Shown here: positions 17,754 to 28,365 of the stretch, piece after piece
Position numbering within the stretch: position 1 is the stretch's first letter
Layout: each line of letters opens with the position of its first letter
Origin: Streptomyces sp. NBC_01216
GTDB lineage: Bacteria > Actinomycetota > Actinomycetes > Streptomycetales > Streptomycetaceae
Assembly (NCBI RefSeq): GCF_035994945.1
Contig: NZ_CP108677.1
Span: 1,550,001-1,614,000 of the forward strand
Direction of reading: 5' to 3'
DNA: 64,000 nt
The notes under the pieces: model-generated
The model's input: the letters and a program-made list of their open reading frames with translations, nothing else
What the model was told of the DNA's origin: nothing
Database searches by the model: none
Translations under genes and position numbers: made by a program

Positions 17754-18069
17754 AAAATAGCGCCGGCCGGACGGGGCCGGGACCGCCGCCGCGGCGATCC
17801 CCCGCCGACACGATCGCCCACAGACCGTCAGTATCTGTTCCACACAACGGAGTTGACCTCCCTGGACGGGGAGTGGCGCCCCTCGCCCCGCTGACGGGTG
17901 AGGTCCCTCACAGCGATGAGCGACACGACCCCCCTCCCTGGACCAGCTGGCTGCGGGTGCCGGACCAGGAAGTCGTCGAGTCCCGGAACCAGCGCGTCGC
18001 GCCGTCCGACTACTGCGGTGGCGGGAGGGGTGAACAGCCCCTCACTCGTGCTGCGGTGAAGGGTGTGGG
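17754..18069. promoter_or_regulatory. Divergent promoter region of PepSY block and metal ABC transporter
   Basis: 316 bp with no gene. At 17881-17901 it carries CCTCGCCCC-gc-TGACGGGTGA, which resembles the TCACCC-ctgac-GGGTGA site at 8725 with a two-base insertion, followed by GGTCCCTCAC. GAGGGG-tgaacag-CCCCTC (near 18026) could form a hairpin. I did not find an AT-rich Zur box. Confidence 0.4.
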
Positions 18070-18705
18070 ATGGGCGGGTTGGACGTGCGGATGCGCGGGG
18101 TCACGTGCCGGCACGGCCGGGTGGAGGCGGTCTCGGGGGTGGACCTGGAGGTCGCCGCCGGGGACCGGGTGGCGCTGACCGGGACGAACGGCTCGGGCAA
18201 GACGACGTTGCTGCGTGCCGTGCTCGGTCTGCACCGGCAGGCGGGCGGCTCGATCCTCCTCGGCGGGCGCGGCACGCGTACGGCGGCCGAGTGGGCCTGG
18301 CGGCGGCGCTCCTGCGCCTGGATCCCGCAGAAACCGGCGGCCGGCCGGTTCCCCTTGCTCGGTGCCGAACTGCTCGCCAGCAGCACCGCGCCGGCGGAGG
18401 CCAGGGAAGCGGCCGACCGGCTCGGGGTGGGCGGGCTGGTCGAGCGGCCGCTGCACACCCTGTCGGGCGGGCAGCTCCAGCGGATGTACCTCGCGCGGGC
18501 GATCGGCTGTGTCGCCGCCGGAGCGCAGGTGCTCCTGGCGGACGAGCCGACCGCCGCGCTGGACTTCGACGGGCAGGCGGAGGCGGCGGACGTGCTGGCG
18601 TCGTTGCCGGTGACCCTGGTCGTGGTCACGCACGACCGGGCGCTCGCCGATCGGTGCGACCGGGTGCTGGAGATGGCGGCGGGCCGGCTGCGGGAGGTCC
18701 GGTGA
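18070..18705 (+). CDS. Metal (Zn/Mn-type) ABC transporter ATPase
   Basis: 211 aa ATP-binding subunit. Walker A GTNGSGKTT near residue 41, ABC signature LSGGQLQRMYLARAI near 137, Walker B VLLADEPTAALD and H-loop VVTHDRALA. It is the first of three overlapping genes encoding a complete importer; the following binding protein has His residues typical of Zn/Mn transporters. ATG 18070 follows GAAGGGTGTGGG. The stop overlaps the GTG of the permease gene (GTGA). Confidence 0.9.
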   Translation: MGGLDVRMRGVTCRHGRVEAVSGVDLEVAAGDRVALTGTNGSGKTTLLRAVLGLHRQAGGSILLGGRGTRTAAEWAWRRRSCAWIPQKPAAGRFPLLGAELLASSTAPAEAREAADRLGVGGLVERPLHTLSGGQLQRMYLARAIGCVAAGAQVLLADEPTAALDFDGQAEAADVLASLPVTLVVVTHDRALADRCDRVLEMAAGRLREVR

Positions 18706-19571
18706 ACACCCTCGCGACCGCCGACGTCGGCGCGCTGCTCCAGCTCGTCCCGGTCCAGCGGGCCGGGCTGGCCCTGCTGCTGGCGGCCGTCGGGCTGCCC
18801 GTCATCGGCGTGATCATCGTGGGGCTGGACATCATGCCGGTCCGGTTCGCGATGATGCACGTCGCCCTGCTGGGTATCGCCGTCGGGCTCATCACGGGAC
18901 TCGACCCGATGCTGTGCGCGCTGGTGGCCTGCGCCCTGGCCGGGGCGGGCGTGGCGCCCCTGGCCCGCACCCCGGACGGACTGTCCGGTGCGATGGGGCT
19001 GCTGATGAGCCTGGCCATCGCGGGAGCACTGCTGCTCCTGGCGGTGTCCGGCGTGAACGCCTCGGGCGCGTTCGCGCTGCTGTGGGGCTCGATCCTGTCC
19101 GTCGGCACACCGGATCTGGCCGTGCTCGGCGTGCTGGCCGTCGTCGTGCCGGCGCTGTTCTGGTGGCGGCGGCGGGACGTCGGCCTGTTGCTGTACGACC
19201 GGGAGCTGGCCGAGTGCTCGGGCGTCCCGGTCCGCGCCCTCACCGCCGCGCTACTGGTCCTGGTGGCCGTGGCGGTCGCCGGAGCGATCAAGCTGACCGG
19301 GGCGCTGCTCGTCGACGCGCTGACCCTGCTGCCCGCCCTGGCCGCCCGGCGGCTGGGCAGCTCACTGAAGTCGATCACCCTCTGGGCGATCGGTATCGGG
19401 GTCGCGGTGAACCTGACCGGGTTCCTGCTGGCCCTGTGGCTGGACTGGCCCCCTGGGCCCGTCCTCGTCCTGACGGCGGGGGCGGTCGTCCTCGCCGTGC
19501 ACCTCGTATCCGAACGGAGAACCACCTCATGGCGCGCACCGGCGTCCGCATCCCTTCCCTCCTCGCACTGA
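18702..19571 (+). CDS. Metal ABC transporter permease (ZnuB family)
   Basis: 289 aa, about eight membrane helices. Recognisable ABC-3 permease features: GLPVIGVIIVGLDIMPVRFA at the start, LLWGSILSVGT, the cytoplasmic YDRELAECSGVPVR and GALLVDALTLLPALAARRL near the end. GTG 18702 overlaps the ATPase stop, so the genes are translationally coupled. Its last 43 nt overlap the start of the binding-protein gene. Confidence 0.9.
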   Translation: MNTLATADVGALLQLVPVQRAGLALLLAAVGLPVIGVIIVGLDIMPVRFAMMHVALLGIAVGLITGLDPMLCALVACALAGAGVAPLARTPDGLSGAMGLLMSLAIAGALLLLAVSGVNASGAFALLWGSILSVGTPDLAVLGVLAVVVPALFWWRRRDVGLLLYDRELAECSGVPVRALTAALLVLVAVAVAGAIKLTGALLVDALTLLPALAARRLGSSLKSITLWAIGIGVAVNLTGFLLALWLDWPPGPVLVLTAGAVVLAVHLVSERRTTSWRAPASASLPSSH

Positions 19572-20341
19572 GCGCGCTCGGCCTGGCCCTCGTCACCGGC
19601 TGCGGCGGCGACAAGGACGACACGTCCTCCCCCTCCTCGATGCCGGCCGACGGCGAGCGGAAGCCCGTGGTCGTGGTCACCACGACCTGGGAGGGCGCCT
19701 TCGCCACGGCGGCCGGCGCCGAGGACGTCAAGGTCATCGTCCCGCAGTCGGTGCACCACGCCCCCGACTACGACCCGAAGCCCTCCGACCTCGCCGCCGT
19801 CGCCAAGGCCGACTTCGTGCTGTACGCGCCCTTCGAGCCGTACGCCGCGAAGATCAAGGAGGCGGCGGGCTCGAAGGCGAAGCTGGTCGAGGTGAACCTC
19901 GACAACGACCCGGACAAGGTCAAGGCCGAGGTGGACAAGCTGGCCGCGCTGTTCGGCACCGCCGAGGCCGCGACGCGGTGGAAGACGGGTTTCGACAGCG
20001 AGTACGGCAAGCTCAACGAGGACGTCCGGGCCGCCTGGCCCGGCGGCAGGAGCCCCGTCACGGTCACCCAGGTCTTCACCACGTGGGCGGCGAAGCTGGC
20101 GGGCATCACCCCGGTCGGCACGTACGGACCGGAGGCGGTGACCCCCGCGCAGCTGGCCGGGCTCTCCGGCAAGAAGCCTGCCCTGGTCCTGGACAACGCC
20201 CACATGTCGACCGGCACCGTGCTGCCCGACTCCGGTGCCAAGCAGGTGCAGATCGTCAACTACCCGGGCGAGGACCTCGACCTGCTGGCCGTGTACCGCA
20301 ACGCGGCGACCGAGATCAAGAAGGGGACGGGCGGGTCCTGA
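19529..20341 (+). CDS. Metal ABC transporter solute-binding lipoprotein (ZnuA/TroA-like)
   Basis: 270 aa. Lipoprotein signal RIPSLLALSALGLALVTGCG, then VVVTTTWEGAFATAAGAEDV and VPQSVHHAPDYDPKPSDLAA, where the His pair and Asp are likely metal ligands of this cluster-9 family. It lacks the long His-rich loop of classical ZnuA, so the exact metal (Zn, Mn or other) is open. ATG 19529 follows ACGGAGA and overlaps the permease end by 43 nt. It completes the importer. Confidence 0.88.
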   Translation: MARTGVRIPSLLALSALGLALVTGCGGDKDDTSSPSSMPADGERKPVVVVTTTWEGAFATAAGAEDVKVIVPQSVHHAPDYDPKPSDLAAVAKADFVLYAPFEPYAAKIKEAAGSKAKLVEVNLDNDPDKVKAEVDKLAALFGTAEAATRWKTGFDSEYGKLNEDVRAAWPGGRSPVTVTQVFTTWAAKLAGITPVGTYGPEAVTPAQLAGLSGKKPALVLDNAHMSTGTVLPDSGAKQVQIVNYPGEDLDLLAVYRNAATEIKKGTGGS

Positions 20342-20585
20342 CCCCGTACGCGGCGCGTGCCGTGCGGCGGCTCACTCGGGTGCGTCCCACGCCGGACGCA
20401 CCCGGCTTCCGCTTCCGCACGGTCTCACCTCGCCTCGGGAATCCCACCGGTCCGGATCCGCGTCCGGCCCACCGATCGGTCCCCGTCCGGCAACCGGCCT
20501 CGGTCAGGCCGATCTGACGACGCGTGACGGTCGTCGGTGCTGGGCCCCTCGGCGGAGGGTTCCGACCCGGTCGCGCTACGCGTGA

Positions 20586-20627
20586 GTCGGGGCCGGCCAC
20601 GCGTCCCCTCAGGTGGCCGGCCCCGAC
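20586..20627 (-). terminator. Strong hairpin terminator after acyl-CoA ligase gene
   Basis: Perfect 15-bp stem GTCGGGGCCGGCCAC / GTGGCCGGCCCCGAC with a 12-nt loop, 4 nt downstream of the minus-strand stop. It can also stop transcription from the convergent metal transporter operon. No T-tract, as is usual in Streptomyces. Confidence 0.75.
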
Positions 20628-20630
20628 GCG

Positions 20631-22316
20631 TCAGCCCGCCTCGGCGAACGACGGGGTGCCCGCCGGAGCGGCGAGGCCCGTGACGCTCGTGGTGAGACGT
20701 TCCCGCAGTGCGGCCCGGTCGGGCTTGCCCGCCGCCGTGAGCGGCATGGCCTGGACGACCAGGAGCCGTTCGGGGTGCTTGCGGCGGTCCACGCCCCGGG
20801 CCGCGAGGTGCTCGCCGAGGGACTCCAGGGTGGGCGCCTCCGCCCCCCGGGGAACCACACAGGCCGCCAGCCGTTCGCCCATCAGCGGGTCGGGGACCCC
20901 GACACACACCACGTCCCGGACCCGCGGGTGCGAGGTGAGCTCGCGTTCGACCTCGGCCGGGCTGATGTTGGCGCCGCCGCGGATGACGATGTCCTTCAGC
21001 CTCCCGACCACGTGCAGAACGCCGTCGGCGTCGAGGAATCCCAGGTCGCCGGTGCGGACCCAGCCCTCGGGCGTGCGGTAGAGGGTGTCCAGGTCGGGTG
21101 CGCCGACGTAGCACAGCGGGGACATCGGGCCCCGGGAGATGATCTCGCCGACGGCGTTGTCGGCGAGCGCGTCGTGGGTGTCCGGGTCGGCGATCCGGAT
21201 CTCGGTGACACGCGGGTCGGGGCGGCCGGCGACGACACCCGAGCCGTCCGTGGGCGGGACCGCGTGCGCCAGCCCGGTGTGGCAGTTGACTCCGTCGGCG
21301 GAGCCGTAGAGGTTGACGACCGGGCAGCCGAACGCCTTCGCCGCCGCGGCCGCGGTGGTCTCGTCCAGCGGGGCCCCGCCGAGCACGAGGGCGGTGGGCG
21401 CCGGGAGCTGCTCGGCGTCGGCGTCGAGGCGTTCGAGCAGCATGCGGACCATCGTCGGCACGCCCAGGACGTGGGTGGGCCGGTGCTCCCGGAGGGCCGC
21501 GAGGGCGGCGTCCGGAGTGAAGTGGTCGAGCAGGACCAGCGTGCCGCCGTGCCGGGCGAGGGTCACCGCCGTGCCGTTGGATCCGAACGCGGAGGCCAGC
21601 GGGACGAGGAAGAGGCAGCGGGGCGGTGTCCGGTCCGGCATGAGCGAGGCGAGGAAGTTGCCGCGCCCGCCGGCCAGGGCGTTGTGCGAGTACGCGATCA
21701 TCTTCGGCTCGGCCTCCGAGCCGGAGGAGACCAGGATGCGGGCGGCGCTGTCGGGGTCGGGGCGGGCCGGTGCGAACGCGTCCGGGTCGCTGCGCAGCAG
21801 CCCGGCCCAGGCCACCGTGCCCTCCGGTGCCTCCCCGGGGCCGACGGCGACGACGTGACACAGCTCGGGCAGGGAACCGGCGAGGGTGCTGAGGTCGGCG
21901 GCGTGGCGGAACTCGCGGTGCTCGACGGCGGCGATGACGGCGACGGCCTGGGCGCGGCGCAGCAGGCATTCGGCTTCGAGGACGCCGCGGCCCACGGGAA
22001 AGGGCAGGGCGACGGCGCCGAGGGCGGCCAGGGCCAGGTCGGCGATGACGGCGTTGCGGTGGTCGGGGAGTTGTACGCCGACCACGTCGCCCTCGCGTAT
22101 CCCGAGGTCTCTGAGGCCGGCGGCGAGACATCGGACCTTACGGTCCAGGGCGGTGTAACAGAGTTTGCCCTTGGCGTCGAGGACCGCGGTGTGGTGTGGG
22201 TCGGCGATCTGGCGGGCCCGGAAGAGGCTGTACAGGTCGAGGTCGGGGCAGGTTCCGTCGGTCGCCCAGGAGCGGCGGAGTCCGGCGGGCAGCAGGTCGT
22301 ACAGGTCGACGGTCAT
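20631..22316 (-). CDS. Acyl-CoA synthetase (AMP-dependent ligase)
   Basis: 561 aa ANL-superfamily enzyme that would adenylate a carboxylate and form its CoA thioester. The P-loop is unusual, SSGSEAEPKMIAYSH instead of SSGTTGxPK, with the invariant Lys kept. Other motifs are intact: NLYGSADG, GWVRTGDLGFLD, GRLKDIVIRGGANISPAEVE and the C-terminal PLTAAGKPDR with catalytic Lys. Its ATG overlaps the stop of the CoA-transferase gene (ATGA). Together with that gene and the divergent acyl-CoA dehydrogenase it forms an acyl-CoA metabolic unit; the substrate cannot be read from sequence. Confidence 0.9.
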   Translation of the reverse strand: MTVDLYDLLPAGLRRSWATDGTCPDLDLYSLFRARQIADPHHTAVLDAKGKLCYTALDRKVRCLAAGLRDLGIREGDVVGVQLPDHRNAVIADLALAALGAVALPFPVGRGVLEAECLLRRAQAVAVIAAVEHREFRHAADLSTLAGSLPELCHVVAVGPGEAPEGTVAWAGLLRSDPDAFAPARPDPDSAARILVSSGSEAEPKMIAYSHNALAGGRGNFLASLMPDRTPPRCLFLVPLASAFGSNGTAVTLARHGGTLVLLDHFTPDAALAALREHRPTHVLGVPTMVRMLLERLDADAEQLPAPTALVLGGAPLDETTAAAAAKAFGCPVVNLYGSADGVNCHTGLAHAVPPTDGSGVVAGRPDPRVTEIRIADPDTHDALADNAVGEIISRGPMSPLCYVGAPDLDTLYRTPEGWVRTGDLGFLDADGVLHVVGRLKDIVIRGGANISPAEVERELTSHPRVRDVVCVGVPDPLMGERLAACVVPRGAEAPTLESLGEHLAARGVDRRKHPERLLVVQAMPLTAAGKPDRAALRERLTTSVTGLAAPAGTPSFAEAG

Positions 22317-24109
22317 GCGAAGCTCCAGGGGGCCGGGACGGCGGGGGCGCCGTGCGCGTCGCGGTGGATCGCGCCGGCGAATCGCGGATCGTGGTGCAGG
22401 TCGGACAGGTCTGTGGTGACGGTGGTCGCGGCCAGGCCGCGGCCGTGCAGCAGGGCCAGCGCCTCCGTGGTGGGCAGCGCGGTCAGGTCGTGGACCGCGG
22501 CGCCCCGGGCGTCGCGGTCCGCGGGAGCGATCCAGCCGTCCGCCGTGGGCAGGGGACGGCGGAAGCCGGCGGGGCGGCGTGGGTTCTCACCGCGTCCGAT
22601 CCTCGCCAGCGCGGGCGCGGTCAGGGTGTCGGCCGCCCCCAGCAGGGAGGAGTCCACGCGGACTCCGTGGCCGGTGCGCTCGCGCAGCAGGAGTCCGGCC
22701 AGGACGGCCTCGGCGCCGTGCAGTCCGCCGAGTACGTCGAGCAGTGTCATCAGGGACGGTGCGGGCGGCCGGCCCTCGGGGCGCACCGCCTCGCCGACGC
22801 CGGTACGGGCCTGGACCATGAAGTCGGTGCCCATGGGGGCGTCGTCGATCCGGTCCGCCCAGCCGCCGGTGTACGCGTACACGAGGGCGGGGTTGGCCCT
22901 GGCCAGGTCCTCCGCGTCCAGGCCCAGTTCGGCTGCCTTGCCCGGGGCCCAGTTGTGGAGGAACACGTCAGCCCCGGCGGCCATGCCGGTCAGCCTGCGG
23001 CGGTCCGCCGCCGCCTTGATGTCGATCTCGACGGCCTTCTTGCCGCGGTTGAGGGCGAGCCAGCGCGCCGATACGCCCGAGGAGGTGGGCGGCATACCGC
23101 GCAGCGGGTCCCCGCCCGGCGGCTCGATCCTGATCACCTCGGCACCCAACTGGGCGAGGAGGTGGGCGGCCAGGGGCGCCTGGATGCGCCGGCCCGCCTC
23201 CAGCACGGTCAGGCCCGTCAGCGGACCGCCGTCGGCCGCCGGTCCGACGGGCCTCGCCGTGCGCACGGGCCGCTGCGACGTGTCGCCGCCGAGCGGCCGG
23301 AAGGACCACGGGGGCGCGCCGTCGGCCTCGGCATGTCGCTCCGCCAGGGTCCGCAGGACACACACCTCGGCACCCGAAAGGTCCGCGGCCCTGCGGATCT
23401 CCGCCAGCGGCCTGGCGCGCGTGACCTCGTGCAGTACCGGTGGGAAGGGCGCGCACGCCGTGGCGTAGCGGAACTGGAAGGGGCGCCATCCCGCCCGGAT
23501 CGCGTCGGCGGGCGCGTCCAGGGTCCGCCAGAAGGCCGCCCACACACCCGGGTCGAGGGTCTCCAGCTCGAAGAGGACGCCCTCGGCGCAGGAGAAGGGT
23601 GGTCCTCCGGGGGCGAGTTCGGCGGCCTCGCCCTCGTCCGCGCCGGCGGCGGCCAGGTACTGGGAGACCGCGAGCAGTCCGGCCCGGTCCGCTCCGGTGC
23701 TCAGGCGGCTCGTTCCGGTGACTCCGCGAGCCTGCCCGATCAGAGCGGCGAGCAGGCCCTGGACGGTGAGCACGGCGGTGGCCGTAGCGGTGTAGTCGGC
23801 GGCCAGCCCGGCCGGGGGGCCGGTCCGACGGCCATGGACGGCCATCACGCCTGTGGCGGCCTGGACCGTGGCCTCGTCGACAAGGCCACTCCCGGGGCCG
23901 CCCCAGTACGCGGTGGCGGACACCGGGTCGAAACCGTGACCGCTCACCGTGATCCCCCCGTTCCCGACCGCGCCCGGCGCACGGTTCGCACGGGCCCCGA
24001 GCAGGTTCAGGTGCGCGGCGACGACGCCGGCGATCTCCACGGGTCCCGAGACGGTGGTGTCCATCGCGCCGAGTGGTCCAAGGGTCGCCGTGGTTGCTGG
24101 TGACGCCAT
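22313..24109 (-). CDS. CaiB/BaiF-type CoA-transferase, tandem-domain
   Basis: 598 aa. The C-terminal half is a clear family III CoA-transferase: GLTVLEAGRRIQAPLAAHLL, LGAEVIRIEPPGGDPLRG, LNRGKKAVEIDIK, ADVFLHNWAPGKAAELGLD, MVQARTGVGEAV. The N-terminal half (about 30-270) resembles a second, partial copy (ATAVLTVQGLLAALIGQARG, RYATACAPFPP), a two-domain form known in this family. The catalytic Asp region falls in the VLGGLHGAEAVLAGLLLRER part. ATG 24109 follows AGAGGAGAGG. Upstream and coupled to the acyl-CoA ligase. Confidence 0.87.
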   Translation of the reverse strand: MASPATTATLGPLGAMDTTVSGPVEIAGVVAAHLNLLGARANRAPGAVGNGGITVSGHGFDPVSATAYWGGPGSGLVDEATVQAATGVMAVHGRRTGPPAGLAADYTATATAVLTVQGLLAALIGQARGVTGTSRLSTGADRAGLLAVSQYLAAAGADEGEAAELAPGGPPFSCAEGVLFELETLDPGVWAAFWRTLDAPADAIRAGWRPFQFRYATACAPFPPVLHEVTRARPLAEIRRAADLSGAEVCVLRTLAERHAEADGAPPWSFRPLGGDTSQRPVRTARPVGPAADGGPLTGLTVLEAGRRIQAPLAAHLLAQLGAEVIRIEPPGGDPLRGMPPTSSGVSARWLALNRGKKAVEIDIKAAADRRRLTGMAAGADVFLHNWAPGKAAELGLDAEDLARANPALVYAYTGGWADRIDDAPMGTDFMVQARTGVGEAVRPEGRPPAPSLMTLLDVLGGLHGAEAVLAGLLLRERTGHGVRVDSSLLGAADTLTAPALARIGRGENPRRPAGFRRPLPTADGWIAPADRDARGAAVHDLTALPTTEALALLHGRGLAATTVTTDLSDLHHDPRFAGAIHRDAHGAPAVPAPWSFA

Positions 24110-24255
24110 GCCTCTCCTCTCCCGGCGCGCGGCGGTGGCCGGCGCCCGAGTCGTACCGAAGACGGGAACCAGGACGCCGGTGCGCCCGACCAGTTCCACA
24201 GAGAGAGTCGGACACACGTTCCCGGGAGTTCCCGGGCAGTCGAGGAGGCAACGCC

Positions 24256-25464
24256 GTGCAGGATCCCGCCGTGCCGGTGGACAACCCCACCCGATCCGGG
24301 CCGGCGCCGGCCGGGTTGGGCGAGCGTGTACGACAGTTCGTCGGCTCCGTGGTGGTACCGGCGGAGCCGGTGCTCGACGCCGGCGGACCGGCGGCGGCCG
24401 ATGCCCTGGCCGAACTCCAGGCCCGGGCCCGCGCGGAAGGGCTCTGGGCCCTGCCGCTCCCCTCGGAACTGGGCGGCGGCGGACTGTCGTTCGCCGCGTA
24501 CGCGCGGCTGGCCGAGGCCGAGGGAGCCAGCGACCACGGCCCCGCCGCCCTCGGTTCCGCTCCCCTGCTGGACGTGACCCTGCTGTCCCGGCACGCGACC
24601 GACCCGGTCCGCGACGCCTGCCTGCGCCCTCTCGTCGCGGGGACCATGCGGACCTGCTACGCCATGACGGAACCCGACACCCCCGGCACCGAACCCTGGC
24701 TGACCTCCACCACCGCCACCCGCGCACCGGACGGCGGCTGGCGCGTCAGCGGCCGCAAGTGGTTCGTCTCCGGGGCGGCCGGAGCCGACCTGGTGACCGT
24801 ACTGACCAGGACCGGGGGCGCTCCGGGCGACCGGGACGGCCTATCACTGCTCCTGGTCCCGACCGACGCGCCCGGATTCCGGGTGGTGCGGGAGCTTCCC
24901 GTGCTCGGCGCGACGGGACAGTACGAGATCGAGTTCGACGGCGTCACGGTTCCGGACGGACACCTCGTGGGGCCGGAGGGCGGAGCTCTGGCCGTCGCGG
25001 GTGAGCGGCTCGCGATCGGCAGGGCGCTGCGCTGCCTGCGCTGGCTCGGCCAGGCCCAGCGGGCCTTCGACCTCATGTGCGATCGGGCCGTCACCCGCCG
25101 TGGGTCGGGCGGTGTGCCGGCCGACCACCAGCTCGTCCAGCAGCACGTGTTCGACGCGCTCCTGGCCCTGCGCACCACCCGGCCGCTGGTCCACGAGGCG
25201 GCGGCGCTGATCGCCGCCGGGCAGGACGCCCGTACGGAGGTGGGCCTGGCCAAGGTCGCCTCGGCGCGGATGCTCCAGCAGGTGGCCGACGCGGCGATCC
25301 AGGTGTTCGGAGCGGCCGGCCTGGGCCCGGACACCCCCCTGCCCGCGCTGTTCCGAGGCGGAAGGGCCGCGCGCATCCTGGACGGCCCCGACGAACTCCA
25401 CGTCACCTCGGTCGCCCGCCGGGTCCTCCGCGGACACTCCGGGGGCGCCGCTACACGCGGGTGA
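24256..25464 (+). CDS. Acyl-CoA dehydrogenase
   Basis: 402 aa flavoenzyme for alpha,beta-desaturation of an acyl-CoA. Motifs: CYAMTEPDTPGTEPWL (FAD/substrate contact), GRKWFVSGAAGADLV, GDRDGLSLLLVPTDAPGF, and the C-terminal QVFGAAGLGPDTPLPALFRG. GTG 24256 follows GAGGAGG. Divergent from the CoA-transferase/ligase pair, with a shared 146-bp promoter region. The 3' end overlaps the convergent GH88-like gene by 14 nt. Confidence 0.9.
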   Translation: MQDPAVPVDNPTRSGPAPAGLGERVRQFVGSVVVPAEPVLDAGGPAAADALAELQARARAEGLWALPLPSELGGGGLSFAAYARLAEAEGASDHGPAALGSAPLLDVTLLSRHATDPVRDACLRPLVAGTMRTCYAMTEPDTPGTEPWLTSTTATRAPDGGWRVSGRKWFVSGAAGADLVTVLTRTGGAPGDRDGLSLLLVPTDAPGFRVVRELPVLGATGQYEIEFDGVTVPDGHLVGPEGGALAVAGERLAIGRALRCLRWLGQAQRAFDLMCDRAVTRRGSGGVPADHQLVQQHVFDALLALRTTRPLVHEAAALIAAGQDARTEVGLAKVASARMLQQVADAAIQVFGAAGLGPDTPLPALFRGGRAARILDGPDELHVTSVARRVLRGHSGGAATRG

Positions 25465-26526
25465 GGTCGACCAGACCGTTCAGCGAGGCCAGGCCGAGAG
25501 CGAGGAAGAAGTCGCCCCAGACCAGTTCGTGGCACTCGGCCAGGCCCCGGCCGGCGTCGTAGCATCCGTCCAGCAGCATGCCCGCGGGGCGGCCGGACTT
25601 CCCGTACGTGAGGTGGCCGGCGGCCAGGGTGCTCAGCGTGACGACCCCCCGGTAGGAGCAGGCGTGTGCCCAGTCCTCGGACACACGGGCGAGTTTGAGG
25701 AGAGCGACCGCGGTGATCGCCGCCGCCGAGGTGTCCAGGGGGCCGCGCGGGGCCGTGGTGTCGTCCGGGAGCACGAAAGGACCGGACAGGGCTCCCTCCA
25801 GCGAGAGCAGGTGCCGGGCCGCCGCTGTCAGTCGGCCGCGGTCATGGGCGGCGACCTCGGGAAGGAGCAGGGCCTCCGCGACCGCGAGGAGCAGCCAGGC
25901 CCGGCCTCGGCTCCACCCGGGCCCAGGCTCCTCGCACGGTTGCCAGCCCGCCCCCGTCCCCTCGAACCTCCAGGCGGGGAGCGGTTCCCCGTCGGCTCCG
26001 AGGCACAGGTCCAGGTGCTGGTGCAGGTGCCCGGCCGCGGCCGCGGGCGCGACCGTCGCCAGCAGGGGCACGGTCCCGGGCACGCCGTCGGCACGGGCCT
26101 GCAGCCGAGGGCCGCCGAAGGCGTCCCCCCAGGGGACGACGCCGAGTTCGGGGTGGCGGGCCGCGAGAACGGCACGCGCGGCACGCTCCTGAAGCGCGGC
26201 CGCCTCCGAGTCACCGTCGGCGAGGGCGGTCGGGTACCAGAGGATCAGGCCCCGGGTGACCGTGTCCGCGTCGGCCCAGGGTGCCAGAGCCGCCGTACGA
26301 CTGGCAGCCGCACGCCGATCGGCCGCCGATCCGCTGTAGCGTGCCCGCAGCCACAGCAGCCCGGCCCAGAAGCCGCCGGTCCAGGACCCGCGGCCGGTCG
26401 TCTTCCAGACCCCGTCCCGGGGATCCGCGTACAGCGGGAACCGCTCCCCGACCTGGGACTCGGTCGTGGTGACACGCTCCATCACGGCGGCCAGGGCCCG
26501 GTCCGCCCAGTCGCCCGCCACGCCGC

Positions 26527-26530
<4 letters not shown>
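25451..26530 (-). CDS. GH88-like unsaturated glucuronyl hydrolase family protein
   Basis: 359 aa, an (alpha/alpha)6-barrel type protein. The stretch GSWTGGFWAGLLWLRARYSG is characteristic of GH88/GH105 enzymes, which remove unsaturated uronic residues left by polysaccharide lyases; GPGWSRGRAWLLLAVAEALL and DTSAAAITAVALLKLA match later helices. No signal peptide, consistent with cytosolic action. GTG 26530 overlaps the stop of the truncated MFS gene (GTGA), so it was probably translated from that operon. The natural sugar is unknown. Confidence 0.78.
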
Positions 26531-27602
<1,072 letters not shown>

Positions 27603-27606
<4 letters not shown>

Positions 27607-28187
27607 GAGCGGTCCCGCAGGGAGGCGATGACGGTGCGGATGTCGGTGCGCGGGCCGCGGTTGTAGGGCAGCTTGGCCAGCATCATGCCCATGGCACAGG
27701 TGTTGCCGAGCGCGGCGAACGTCAGCCCGGCGCCGATCGCGGTGCCGATCAGGTGCGCTCCGGGCACGAACACGCCCAAGACGCCGGTGACGAGCACGAT
27801 CGATCCGGCAATCAGGCGGACCTGGCGCTCCAGGTCCCAGCGCGCCTCGCCCCGGTTGACGGGAGCGCCGGCGGCCTCCCAGGCCATCATGCCGCCGTCC
27901 AGGACGCGCAGGTTCGACAGACCGGCCTCGGCAAGGGCCTGCTCGGCCTGGGCAGCGCGGGCACCGGAACGACAGACAAGGACGACGTCCTCGCCGAGGT
28001 GGGTCAGGAGTTCGGCGCGGTGCTCACGCAGGGTGTCCAACGGGACGTTGTAGGAACCGGGGATGTGGACCGTCCGGAACTCGCCCGGGGTCCGCACGTC
28101 CAGCACGCGGGGACCGCGCCCGCTGTCGATCAGCCGCTGAAGGGCGGTGGGGGTGAGGCCGGCGATACGGGAGGCGTCGGTCGTCAT
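27603..28187 (-). CDS. Rhodanese with C-terminal DUF2892 membrane domain
   Basis: 194 aa. Rhodanese domain at 1-110 with active-site loop VLVCRSGARAAQA (catalytic Cys) and substrate-binding PGEFRTVHIPGSYNVPLD; then a two-helix DUF2892 membrane anchor (RLIAGSIVLVTGVLGVFVPG, GLTFAALGNTCAMGMMLAKL). It would transfer sulfane sulfur at the membrane, as in other per/polysulfide-detoxification operons. ATG 28187 follows ACGGAG. An operator lies 36 nt upstream; the tauE fragment is coupled downstream. Confidence 0.9.
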
Positions 28188-28223
28188 GAGAACTCCGTCG
28201 TGGTGAGGTGACTCCGCAGAGAA

Positions 28224-28239
28224 ATACGGAGCGGGGTAT
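28224..28239. promoter_or_regulatory. CstR-type operator 2 (one degenerate half)
   Basis: ATACGGAGCGGGGTAT, 36 nt upstream of the rhodanese-DUF2892 ATG. The right half matches the other sites; the left half differs in the C-tract. Confidence 0.55.
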
Positions 28240-28365
28240 ATGTGAGGTCAGGGTCGGGGGCCGGCGCCCACGCCAGGAGGGCCCGTCAGGGCAGAGGGTC
28301 TCCCCGTAGGGGCGCCGGCGGTTCGTCGCGGCCGAGAGGGCCCGGCCTGTGATGACGGCAGCCGG

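Noticed and set aside
20613..24103. Plus-strand frames of 951 and 635 codons
   Set aside because: Shadows of the acyl-CoA ligase and CoA-transferase genes; no domain, no plausible start.
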